From positions 1-60,537 of the IMG/VR virus record IMGVR_UViG_3300022939_000021: DNA of 60,537 nucleotides. One strand, written 5' to 3'. The notes under the pieces are model-generated. The model had not been told where the DNA came from and did no database searches. It was given only the letters and a program-made list of their open reading frames with translations. This stretch comes from a virus. A program made the translations under genes and the position numbers. Shown here piece by piece: positions 48,901 to 56,987 of this stretch. The number at the start of each line of letters is the position of its first letter. Position 1 is the stretch's first letter.

Positions 48901-51786
48901 ATAACCACTACCAGGTGTGTTAATAGCACTAATAGTATAAACACCGTTGTTTCTATTAATGTCAAAACTTGCACCATTTCCTGCCGGAGCATCGTTAAAT
49001 CCTTCTACGCTTGTAAATGATCCATTACCACTTACAGCACTACCACTTGCACTTACGTTAATAACGCCACCAATACTGTCAACACTTCCAGTGACTGTTA
49101 ATGTTGCATCGTTAACGCCGTTTGTACCTCCAAGATCACTACCTTGAATTACAATTTCGTCATTAACTGCGTAATCTTGGCCAGCGTCAACTACTGTTGC
49201 ACTGTAATTTCCGCCGCTTGTTGAAATATTAAATAGAGCACCGCTACCAACTAACAGTTCGTAGTTATTATTATCAACACTTTCATATGTTTGACTGTTT
49301 AAACCTGTACCACTTTGTGAAAATGTTTGAATTGTTCCATTAACATCAACACTGTCAACTGTTAATGTTAAATCATTTGTAGGACTTGTACCACCTAATT
49401 GGTCACCTGAAATAACTAGTGTATCACTAACAGCAAAGTTTGAACCACCATCTTGTAAAGTGACAATGTATGTTGTTGCATCTTTTTGTACATCAATACC
49501 AGCAAGTGTTCCAGAACCTCCTGTTGTATAACTTAAACCTGTATAATTTACGTTTGCATCAGTTGCAGTACCACTAACACTAACTGTTAAAATATTACCA
49601 AAACTGTCAACACTAGTCACAGTAATTAAACAGTCATGTGTTCCATCGAGGCCGCCAAGTACACTACCTCTTACATTGATTCTATCGTTTACAATAAAAT
49701 CAGTAGAAGCATTTGGACTAAAAATTTCAACACTGTAAGATCCACTAGTTTTTGTAATATTAAACTGTGCGTTAGTACCATTACCACCTTGTGTTGTACC
49801 GCCTAAGTTATTATATGTAGCAACACCGTCAAAACCTGTTCCACTAGCAACAAAGTTAATAACAGCGCCTGGAGTATCTGAGTCAGTGACTCTAATTTCA
49901 ATATCATGTGTTCCTGACTGGCCGCCAACACTACTTCCGTCAATTATAATATAGTCACCAATTTCATAACCACTACCAGGTTGATTTCCTACGACATTAT
50001 AAGTTCCATTAGTTAATGTGACATCAAATGTTGCTCCAAGACCTTGTGGACTAACATTAAAACCTTCAACTCCAGTATAATCAATATTATCACCAGCATA
50101 GGTTTTTCGTGTTCCGTTTGCAAGGTTAACTTGTGTTCCTGCAATACTATTAATAAAGTTTGCTTGGCTGTCATCGTCTATGGCCATATTTTGTAAAAGA
50201 CCAGTAGCATCAGAAACCGTAATTGTTTGGCTTCCTTGCGGAGCATCTTCTGCAATCGTAAGTGTAAGTTCAGGATTACCACCATCACCAATAACACCTG
50301 TGACTTGCGTTCCTGTTGGAATAAATGCTGAGCCAACATCATCTAGAGGAGCACCTAGTTCTGGAACACTACCATAAAATGGCAATCTACTAGAACTAGT
50401 TGGTGTTGCTAGTGCTAGAGTAAATGTTCCTTGGCTACCGTTTGATGTGACTGTAAACGAAGGTGAATCAGAAATATTTGATCCTGTATAAAATCCGCCT
50501 TGTCTTAGTTGAATGTACGGAGTATACAGTGTTTCTGGATCAGTGACACCAACTTTTGCTTTTGCATAATATTCAAATGTACTATCAGATGGTACGCCTG
50601 TAATAATAAACGAACCTTCTGCTCTGTTAAAACCTTTTACACTTGGTTCTAAACCTTTAATAGTAATTGGTTGTCCAATACTAAATCCATGATTACCTAG
50701 TGTTGTGACTGTAATTTTTGATTGACCAATTCCGCCTGTACCTGACGATACGTCTGAAGTCACGTTTGCAACAGTAGCATCAGTTCCTGGAACTTCATAA
50801 ATTGAAGGATAACCTCTTAGCATTCCAATCGCTTGCCATTTAGTAGGCTGTAGGCCATACTCAAAGTCAGCGTCAAGCATTGATAATGGATTAGCAACAC
50901 GATTACGTTCAATAGCATCAGTACCAAAATCAAATGGTCTTGTAATTGTTTCTTGTTTATCTACAAAAATTTGAATGTTATCAGTTGATGCATTTCCTGT
51001 TGTATCTGCATATAGTTGGATTGTTGTTAAGTAATCTGAAGTTTGTGTATAGTCATAATAATCATCATCGTGTTCAAAGTCTAACTGAGAAAAATCTCTT
51101 TCTCCATTATCAAACTTTTTAAATTTTGTTTCGGCTAATAGGTTGGTATCAGTAAAGTTATATAATACTTTACCCCTTGTGACGTTTGAAATTAATAGAA
51201 TATCTTCTAAATTAACTTTTCCAAGTATCTTAATTCTTGTATATCCGTTATACTCTGTGTCTGGCAGTTGCCCTAGGCCACTAGTAATAACATTGATGAT
51301 AATATCAGCAAGGACTCCAACAGCAGTTGAAGCATCTGCTTCGCCAGTTTCACCTGTTGTGACTTGTGGAACTGCTGATTGATACGGACTGCTTTGAACA
51401 GTTTTTGTAAGAATATTACTTTGAATTAATCCTTTTAAAAACGTATGTGTTTCAATTTCTGGAGTTCTAGAACCGTCTACTTGAGGAGTGTCGCCGTCCC
51501 AATATCTATTAGCAACATATACAGTTTCTTCATTACCGCCATAACGTAAATCGTTTTGATATGCATTGATTACGTATCCAACGTCTCTATCACACTTGGC
51601 TGAATCGTAAGTATATCCATTCCAATCACCCAATCCCTCTGCAACTTTTGCGGAAATAAAGGCTTTGACTTCTGCTTTCATAAAAGCAATGTTAGCATCA
51701 AATAATGTCCAAGCATTTGGATATTTGTTCCCTGCAAAGGATATACCTGGTGTAAATTTATATTCTGTAATTCGGGTTCTTGCCAT
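45928..51786 (-). CDS. giant tail/fibre-associated protein with tandem beta repeats
   Basis: The 1952-residue protein begins MARTRITEYKFTPGISFAGN, a conserved phage tail start. It has a first third of about 570 residues and then five tandem repeats of about 84 residues (about residues 584-1005) with the pattern YxVxDxIxIxGxxLGG followed by NDxxLTV, then beta-rich domains and a C-terminal DLSFIKELTNTTLG-type end. It is likely a long tail fibre or peripheral baseplate part. Threonine, serine, glycine and valine dominate. A GGTAAATA site at 51817-51810 and TAGGAAAA before the ATG serve expression. The adsorption target is unknown. Confidence 0.75.
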   Translation of the reverse strand: MARTRITEYKFTPGISFAGNKYPNAWTLFDANIAFMKAEVKAFISAKVAEGLGDWNGYTYDSAKCDRDVGYVINAYQNDLRYGGNEETVYVANRYWDGDTPQVDGSRTPEIETHTFLKGLIQSNILTKTVQSSPYQSAVPQVTTGETGEADASTAVGVLADIIINVITSGLGQLPDTEYNGYTRIKILGKVNLEDILLISNVTRGKVLYNFTDTNLLAETKFKKFDNGERDFSQLDFEHDDDYYDYTQTSDYLTTIQLYADTTGNASTDNIQIFVDKQETITRPFDFGTDAIERNRVANPLSMLDADFEYGLQPTKWQAIGMLRGYPSIYEVPGTDATVANVTSDVSSGTGGIGQSKITVTTLGNHGFSIGQPITIKGLEPSVKGFNRAEGSFIITGVPSDSTFEYYAKAKVGVTDPETLYTPYIQLRQGGFYTGSNISDSPSFTVTSNGSQGTFTLALATPTSSSRLPFYGSVPELGAPLDDVGSAFIPTGTQVTGVIGDGGNPELTLTIAEDAPQGSQTITVSDATGLLQNMAIDDDSQANFINSIAGTQVNLANGTRKTYAGDNIDYTGVEGFNVSPQGLGATFDVTLTNGTYNVVGNQPGSGYEIGDYIIIDGSSVGGQSGTHDIEIRVTDSDTPGAVINFVASGTGFDGVATYNNLGGTTQGGNGTNAQFNITKTSGSYSVEIFSPNASTDFIVNDRINVRGSVLGGLDGTHDCLITVTSVDSFGNILTVSVSGTATDANVNYTGLSYTTGGSGTLAGIDVQKDATTYIVTLQDGGSNFAVSDTLVISGDQLGGTSPTNDLTLTVDSVDVNGTIQTFSQSGTGLNSQTYESVDNNNYELLVGSGALFNISTSGGNYSATVVDAGQDYAVNDEIVIQGSDLGGTNGVNDATLTVTGSVDSIGGVINVSASGSAVSGNGSFTSVEGFNDAPAGNGASFDINRNNGVYTISAINTPGSGYKIGNRITIAGNNLGGESPANDLIVSADTVDGTGGFTTASGTGSAKAGDTISVYSTISMSESTTGALAQGSDVDFDALATISVAFGSPHGLLPGSTFIVSVESGDDLTDGTGNNHYLAAGSFIATAVSALDQISYQALSVGAIDTGTNNDNPIRGTVYPRPDAFFVHRPFDGGVQLGTGSPVHGAQAIRQSKKYIRYQSGKGIMYTTGALFAPSYDILNASADGTAVNSTITVTTDDVDHGLQVGATIRIKGIETAGYNGQYAVDSVIDERSFTVRAKYILGDTTATLTDNPQCQTRLWHGAVVRAGTYDDQNGIFFEYTGKHLYCVQRSATFQLSGTCTAYKDQNEITGTNTRFQDQLSVGDRIVIRGMTHVVTKVNNQSSINVSPDYRGISNISGAKMAKVVDKKARQDHWNRDKCDGTGKSGYDLDISYMQMIGIQYSWYGAGFIDYMFRGSDGNFIMAHRMRNSNINTEAYMRTGNQPVRYEVINESAIGKLKSNISFSDTSIELEDASDFPEDGGTVYIDNELITYSSIDGNTLIGCTREAPLQQFASGATRTYTAGPADSHSAKTGMVLASNTTTPIIQHWGSSFITDGGFDSDRGFLFSYTSTGTQFSTTPFTSFLIRLAPSVSNALTGDLGERELINRAQLLLEGLEITTEPNASGQTGNIVVAGVLNPQNYPVNPDDIGWQGLTGVAQGGQPSFAQIAPGGSVNWNGGASTVTTTATTQAPITFNVQVWQKYNTNQSYWRSVSDRRQTLYIKETDYLANQATINDSIGKPITGTNIAAGTTITRVNTGDFLYDHVAGQYVNGVRLDISQRPSGTVGQNTAVTTTITNTFKDAPTSEMYFTKATWEASGATQGTSVASSETRFPANTSVSTVELKEWNNVEYYAVSFSQSTDSSTINKGTTTVTFDFTAPPYAQPGETIFGFVARPGERSTLDLSFIKELTNTTLGGRGTFPNGPDVLAINVYKTSGSAVSGELILRWSEAQA
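48774..50037 (-). repeat. five tandem protein repeats of about 84 residues
   Basis: Within the giant tail protein, units start at GATFDV, AQFNI, GIDVQ, ALFNI and ASFDIN and each contains a GSD/GSS/GDQ LGG turn followed by a ND or HD pair and a TV strand. They are diverged at DNA level, so this is an old repeat rather than a recent duplication. Confidence 0.7.
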
Positions 51787-51809
51787 GTGTTTTTCCTATT
51801 ATCTTATAC

Positions 51810-51817
51810 TATTTACC
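51810..51817 (-). promoter_or_regulatory. late-like site GGTAAATA
   Basis: GGTAAATA upstream of the giant tail gene with a leader of about 23 bases. The same variant occurs at 54718-54725 and 58216-58223. Confidence 0.35.
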
Positions 51818-51838
51818 TTTATTTTCCATCTTTAAGAA

Positions 51839-53704
51839 TTAATCGGATTTGCCCGACAGTGTTGTTCCATATCTTGAATTAAATTTATTAAACAAAAATC
51901 TGTTATTGCCACCTAAAAGAGACCTGTTATTTGTATATGAAGCATCATCTCCTGGATTATATATAAGATTTGTTTTTGCATTTCCAGTAATCCAGGCCTT
52001 TACTTCTGCCGGTGTTGCTTCTGGATTAACTTGCAAATATAATGCACACATTCCAGCAACTTGTGGACTGGCCATGCTAGTTCCTGAAATATTTACTTGT
52101 TTAAACTCGCTATTCAAATAATAATCTTGACCGTTGAATCTGTTTGTATTACTACAAGCACTCATAATGTCAGTTCCAGGTGCCCAAACATCTACGCCAG
52201 GGCCGCATTCTGAACTTACATTTTTCTGCTCTTCATCAGAGCCAGCAATTTGAGAGTCAATATTTCCTACAATAATTGCTTCGTCGTCGTATGGAGAAGC
52301 ACCTCTATGATAATACCTAGCACCATAAAATGTTGAATTATAATAGTTGTCATAATCATCTCCTCCAGGAACATCAATTTTTTGGTATGAGTTTCCTGCC
52401 GCAACACAAATATTAATTCCTTCATCAATCATTTCTTGTATTTCTATATCAACTGAACTTACTCTTGTACCATATCTATAACCTGCTAGGCCGTAATAGG
52501 CTCCAACCATGCCATATTGTGTTTCTCTACTTGTTCCTGACCATGGTGTACCTCTATAAGTACCACCATTGATATTTGAAAAATAAGTTCCATATCCCCA
52601 ACTCATATTAACAACTGTTGGTCTAAACTTTTTAGTTGTTGAATAAATTGCTCCAGGCAACGCACTTACAAATTTGTGAGTTGTTGTGTCTGAAGAAATT
52701 CCGATATTAACAGTAATAGTTGTTGACGTAGTTCCGGTGATTGCAACTTCCTTATCATAGTACGGATCGGTTCCAGTACTATTAGGAACACCAACACCCC
52801 TTGGATAATCATGTACTGACGCATCGTTGTCTTTTGCACACGTAAATCTTAAACTTCCTGCTACAATTCTTATTTTGTCACCTACAACAAACGGGTGTGT
52901 TCCTAAAGTTAAACTCATTACTCCGGTGCTTGGAGTATATGTTGCCGCTGTTGGTGTAAATTTACTTTGTTTTCTTCTGTGCCATTCTTTAATAACATCA
53001 AACGCATCTGCTGTTGGAATTCCTGTTCCGCTATCTCCACTTCCTTCTAAACCACCAAGTTTTACACTGTATATTCTAGCATTTTTTGCCCAACCATAAT
53101 TTTTACCTGCTACTGTGCCAGCAACGTGTGTTCCGTGGCCGTCATAATCTCTATAATGATTAGCACTCTGTGTTCCAGTTAGACCACTAGCATCATACCA
53201 ATCAATTTGTTGTAAACGAGTATTACCTTGTGCATCTTCCCATTCAGGGTGATCTACTTCTATTCCGCTATCTTGAATTACAACATCTACTCCTGTTCCG
53301 TCTAAATGATATGTGTATCCTCCAGATACATCTGAACCATCATAAGGATTAGTTGTAGCATTAACTCTTGGCAATCCCCAATTTTGAAAATCGCCTGCAG
53401 ATTCGGTTGTTTTTGTAAAGTTTCCTGTTTGTTCTACTGATAAACCAATTTCAATATCATCTCGTTGATCTGCTGGAAGTTCAACACAGTAGACTCTATT
53501 ATCAGAACGAAGTGTTTCTGCTTCGCTGTCTGTAAGCATATAATGAGTTAGTCTTTGTGAAGCAGGTCTAGGGTTTGCAACAGATACTGCTCTATTAGGA
53601 ATGGCTCCTGAGCCTGTTATTCTAATCATTTCAGCGTTAAACTGTACAAAGTCTACGCCTCTATTAAGACCTACAATATATTCTCTTTCCATACTATGCC
53701 CCAA
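51839..53704 (-). CDS. subtilisin-like (S8) protease with inserted tail domain
   Basis: The 621-residue protein has the S8 triad: Asp145 in IQDSGIEVDH, His190 in YDGHGTHVAGTVAG and Ser543 in ISGTSMASPQVAG, with oxyanion Asn438 in VAAGNSY. An N-terminal 110 residues may be a propeptide-like or tail-binding part. Between His and Asn, about residues 245-345, is an insert (GVMSLTLGTHPFVVGDKIRI, FTCAKDNDASVHDYPR) that resembles the beta domain found repeatedly in marine T4-like tail proteins. No signal peptide. It overlaps the upstream tail gene by 11 bases. A virion protease acting on tail proteins or the cell surface is likely. Confidence 0.85.
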   Translation of the reverse strand: MGHSMEREYIVGLNRGVDFVQFNAEMIRITGSGAIPNRAVSVANPRPASQRLTHYMLTDSEAETLRSDNRVYCVELPADQRDDIEIGLSVEQTGNFTKTTESAGDFQNWGLPRVNATTNPYDGSDVSGGYTYHLDGTGVDVVIQDSGIEVDHPEWEDAQGNTRLQQIDWYDASGLTGTQSANHYRDYDGHGTHVAGTVAGKNYGWAKNARIYSVKLGGLEGSGDSGTGIPTADAFDVIKEWHRRKQSKFTPTAATYTPSTGVMSLTLGTHPFVVGDKIRIVAGSLRFTCAKDNDASVHDYPRGVGVPNSTGTDPYYDKEVAITGTTSTTITVNIGISSDTTTHKFVSALPGAIYSTTKKFRPTVVNMSWGYGTYFSNINGGTYRGTPWSGTSRETQYGMVGAYYGLAGYRYGTRVSSVDIEIQEMIDEGINICVAAGNSYQKIDVPGGDDYDNYYNSTFYGARYYHRGASPYDDEAIIVGNIDSQIAGSDEEQKNVSSECGPGVDVWAPGTDIMSACSNTNRFNGQDYYLNSEFKQVNISGTSMASPQVAGMCALYLQVNPEATPAEVKAWITGNAKTNLIYNPGDDASYTNNRSLLGGNNRFLFNKFNSRYGTTLSGKSD

Positions 53705-54698
53705 ACACTATCGAATAAACAATGTCAGCAGAGTCAACATATTCTCTAGTTGTCACTGATTGTGGATCACTTGATCTTGTAATATTCTCTGACATTAATA
53801 ATTCTGTAAATTTTCCTGTAGAAGGTTTACCCGCTCCTATTCTAGTATTTTCAATTGATGTATTCACAACTGGTAAATTGCTACCAGAGGAAGTAATTCT
53901 TCCTTGTTCAATATCGTTAACAGTAAACACAACAGCATTACCTGCTTTAAATTCTAAATTAGACTGAGATTCTAATGTTGGCTCACCCGCTGAATCAATT
54001 TTAAAACTTTTTGCAATAACATTTCCGCCAACAAATAAGTCTTTTGCAATACCTACGCCGCCAGCAGTAATTAATGATCCAGTAGTAGGACTTGTTGACT
54101 GTGTAGTATTTGTTAGTGTTAATTGTCCACTTTGAGAAATATTTGCATTAACAGCAAGGTCATCTCTAAATTCACTAGTTCCAGTGACTAATAAACTAGT
54201 AAAACTACCAATACCTGTAATTTCTGGATCTACAAAAACAAAATCGCCTCGAATAGCATTTGCTACATCAGCATAATAATATCCACTTGCAGTTGCAGGA
54301 ACTACCCATTCAACATATCCATCTTGTTTATTATGTGCTAAATTACCTGTAGAAACAGTACCGTCTTTAACGTGTTGAATATCTGCTGTGACTAAGTTAT
54401 CGTTTTCGTCTCTAATATTAAAACTAATAGATGTTAGATCTAAATTAAAACGATAAGTTCGGCCTTTTGTTAATGTAATATCTGGATTTCCGTCTGTTCC
54501 ATCAACAGTAAAGTTTCCATTTGATTCACCTATTGCAATTTCAACTGTTGTGAGTGTATCAGAAACCTGTTGAATAATATCTTCAATTGGTGTTTCACTT
54601 GATAAACTTTTTACAGATACATTACCGTCAGCATCAACCGTAAATCCCGGTCCTTTGAAGCCATATTTACTGAAAAATGGATTTAGTGTGACTGCCAT
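53694..54698 (-). CDS. tail fibre/structural protein
   Basis: The 334-residue protein has a short N-terminal FFSKYGFKGPGFTVDADGNV segment, a cupredoxin-like beta region (ITLTKGRTYRFNLD, GYVEWVVPATASGYYY) near residues 75-150, and a fibre-like part with TSPTTGSLITAGGVGIAKDL followed by VGGNVIAKSF, typical of trimeric phage fibre shafts. It ends in YVDSADIVYSIVFGA. It likely connects to the tail baseplate. A GGTAAATA site and TAGGAG ribosome-binding site lie upstream. Confidence 0.75.
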   Translation of the reverse strand: MAVTLNPFFSKYGFKGPGFTVDADGNVSVKSLSSETPIEDIIQQVSDTLTTVEIAIGESNGNFTVDGTDGNPDITLTKGRTYRFNLDLTSISFNIRDENDNLVTADIQHVKDGTVSTGNLAHNKQDGYVEWVVPATASGYYYADVANAIRGDFVFVDPEITGIGSFTSLLVTGTSEFRDDLAVNANISQSGQLTLTNTTQSTSPTTGSLITAGGVGIAKDLFVGGNVIAKSFKIDSAGEPTLESQSNLEFKAGNAVVFTVNDIEQGRITSSGSNLPVVNTSIENTRIGAGKPSTGKFTELLMSENITRSSDPQSVTTREYVDSADIVYSIVFGA

Positions 54699-54717
54699 TT
54701 AAAATCTCCTATACACA

Positions 54718-54725
54718 TATTTACC
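54718..54725 (-). promoter_or_regulatory. late-like site GGTAAATA
   Basis: GGTAAATA about 20 bases before the tail fibre ATG at 54698, with a TAGGAG ribosome-binding site in between. Confidence 0.35.
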
Positions 54726-54741
54726 AAATTGTAGTAAACTG

Positions 54742-55161
54742 TTATACAGGAGGATTAATGGTTTTAAAGTATGTTGCTTGAAATAGCACTTTTGCACCAG
54801 CCATATCTGTGCTATCTTCTTCTTGTGGAGTGACAATTAAGTCTACATAAGAGTTATTGACTGTTGCTTTTACTTCCAAAATATGCTGTCCTAGATTACT
54901 ACGTCCGTATACGGTTAAATCTGCTGTATTTTTACCTGCTGTGACTATACATTTTATAATTTCTCTATTAAATGTGTCATAGTCAGCAACAATTGAATAT
55001 TCAACAGCACAAAACTCTCCTAAATGCCACCTATCTAATCGTGTTTCAATAGGCAGACCCGCAAGTTTTTGCCACGGGCCTACATATGAAAAATTAGTGC
55101 CGTTTTTGAGAGCAAGTGTGTTTTTTGCACCTTTACTGAAAAAATACTTTAACCATTCCAT
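54742..55161 (-). CDS. small beta-rich virion-region protein
   Basis: The 139-residue protein is beta-rich with a middle GEFCAVEYSIVADYDTFNRE and a C-terminal SYVDLIVTPQEEDSTDMAGA segment. It lies between the carbamoyltransferase and the tail fibre gene and has a late promoter module with five-base spacing. It is probably a minor tail component; no family is recognised. Confidence 0.65.
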   Translation of the reverse strand: MEWLKYFFSKGAKNTLALKNGTNFSYVGPWQKLAGLPIETRLDRWHLGEFCAVEYSIVADYDTFNREIIKCIVTAGKNTADLTVYGRSNLGQHILEVKATVNNSYVDLIVTPQEEDSTDMAGAKVLFQATYFKTINPPV

Positions 55162-55174
55162 GTTAGTATTTATT
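55162..55174 (-). promoter_or_regulatory. late promoter five bases before ATG
   Basis: AATAAATA (55174-55167), CTAAC, ATG at 55161. It overlaps the last codons of the carbamoyltransferase gene. Confidence 0.65.
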
Positions 55175-56987
55175 GATTCTTTAACGTAATCAACTTACCA
55201 TGCTCTGGAAGATACAAGTATTCAATATCGCTTTGTTGTAGTGTCCAAAAAGCATCTTCTAGGGTTTCTACTAATGGTTCACCACCTAGATTAAAACTAG
55301 TATTAAAAATAATTGGAACTCCAGTTTTATCTTTAAATGTTTTAATTAAATCATAGTAGTGTTCGTTTTGATCTCTGTTAACACTTTGAATACGGCAAGT
55401 ACCATCTACGTGAATAATTGCCGGAATTTTTTGTTCAACTCCTTCTTGGCAATTTACAGCATACATCATACTAGGCGAACTCTCCATGCCACGTAAATCA
55501 AACCATTCGTGTACATCTTCTTCAAGAATTGTACCAGCAAATGGACGGAAATATTCTCTGCGTTTTACTTGATTAACGTGATCTTTACCTTCAGGATCGC
55601 GTGGATCATAAAGAATACTTCTATTACCTAATGCTCTAGGACCATTTTCTGAACGTCCTTGGAACATTGAAACAATATTTTTATCTGTAATTAAATCAAT
55701 TACTGTTTCGTGTGTAGCATCACTAACTTCTGCTTCATATTCTTCTGCAAGTTTAGAAATATCTTCATTGGTGTATTCGTATTTAGGACCAAGATAAAGT
55801 TTGTGTGTAATAGGAGAAACTGTATTGTCCTGTGTAATACTTCTATGAATAAACATTGCCGCACCCATTGCAGTACCTGCATCGTTTGAAACAGGCTCAA
55901 CATAAATGTTAATTCCTTCATCTTTTAATGCATCTAAGTAGTGATAGTTTGCAACACAATTGAGTGCATAACCTCCTGAAATAACAATATTCTTTTCACC
56001 TGTCATTTCAACAGCACGTCTAATTAGATTAACAACTTGATCTTGTGTTTGTGTTTGCACAGCATAAGCCATATCTCTACGGTTTGTTAAATATGTTCTA
56101 TCTGCCATATTAGATTGTGATTTTTGCATATCAATATCTTCTTCTAAGAAATCGTATGCAAGTCTATTAACCATTGCGCCATTTGGATAGTTAGGAATAA
56201 TCAACTGTCTATTAACAGTTGGATGTTTACCTTCATTACTAAACAATGGTGGAATTTTATCATTCTCTTTACCATATGGAAATAGTCCCATAGTCTTACC
56301 TGCTTCAATAGAACTAAATCCGCAATATTCTGTGACTGCTTCATAAGATTTAGTAATACCTGCTCCGTCAGTAATTACACAAGTATGTGTACCATCTTCG
56401 TTGTACATTGAACTATCAAAGTTTGGATTTACTAAGTGTACACTAGGTTGTTGTACACCAATATGTTTCCAAATAGTTTTAAAGTTTCCTGGGTAGTCAC
56501 AAGTAAAAATACTTTCAGTTTCCCAACCCATAATCATTTCGCCATTAAAGTTTAATGGAATGAAAGTGCCAGCACCGTCAACTACGACTGCTGTTGCTTT
56601 TTCAAAACCTGAACGATAAAACGCCAGTGCCGCGTGTAGTTTGTGGTGAACAAAACTCATGTCAATAACTTGACTATGCTCATATGGGTTATCTTTTCTA
56701 TTGATTAAACCAATTTTTCTTGCAAGACCTGTATAAACATCGTCACCTGTATAATCAACTTTAGGTGCTGTTTCTTTTAGATTTTGCGTATGAGCAACTA
56801 CAAGATAGTCAATTTTATCTGTATACTCTTTAATTTTAATCATTGAGGCAAAAGGGCCGCCGTCATACTTTTGTCTAGAAAGTCTTTCTTCTTCTACAGA
56901 AAAAACTACTTCTCCGTCTTTTAACAAGCATACACCAGAATTATGACCTCTGGCAATACCTGCAATCCATACTGGTTTCTTACTCAT
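55170..56987 (-). CDS. carbamoyltransferase (NodU/CmcH family)
   Basis: The 605-residue protein has an N-terminal Kae1-like ATP-binding domain with GIARGHNSGVCLLKDGEVVF (10-29) and SVEEERLSRQKYDGG, and a VVDGAGTF phosphate loop near residue 135. The C-terminal YrdC-like domain contains ENGPRALGNRSILYDPRDP. The family transfers carbamoyl from carbamoyl phosphate to hydroxyls of sugars or antibiotics. The gene overlaps the GT9-like gene by 1 base with AAGGAG before the ATG, so it may carbamoylate a sugar put in place by that enzyme. Carbamoyltransferases occur in several marine T4-like phages. Confidence 0.9.
   Translation of the reverse strand: MSKKPVWIAGIARGHNSGVCLLKDGEVVFSVEEERLSRQKYDGGPFASMIKIKEYTDKIDYLVVAHTQNLKETAPKVDYTGDDVYTGLARKIGLINRKDNPYEHSQVIDMSFVHHKLHAALAFYRSGFEKATAVVVDGAGTFIPLNFNGEMIMGWETESIFTCDYPGNFKTIWKHIGVQQPSVHLVNPNFDSSMYNEDGTHTCVITDGAGITKSYEAVTEYCGFSSIEAGKTMGLFPYGKENDKIPPLFSNEGKHPTVNRQLIIPNYPNGAMVNRLAYDFLEEDIDMQKSQSNMADRTYLTNRRDMAYAVQTQTQDQVVNLIRRAVEMTGEKNIVISGGYALNCVANYHYLDALKDEGINIYVEPVSNDAGTAMGAAMFIHRSITQDNTVSPITHKLYLGPKYEYTNEDISKLAEEYEAEVSDATHETVIDLITDKNIVSMFQGRSENGPRALGNRSILYDPRDPEGKDHVNQVKRREYFRPFAGTILEEDVHEWFDLRGMESSPSMMYAVNCQEGVEQKIPAIIHVDGTCRIQSVNRDQNEHYYDLIKTFKDKTGVPIIFNTSFNLGGEPLVETLEDAFWTLQQSDIEYLYLPEHGKLITLKNQ

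Noticed and set aside
46049-54000. Plus-strand open frames inside the giant tail and protease genes
   Set aside because: They are shadows of a strongly coding minus strand, with no ribosome-binding sites or recognisable proteins.
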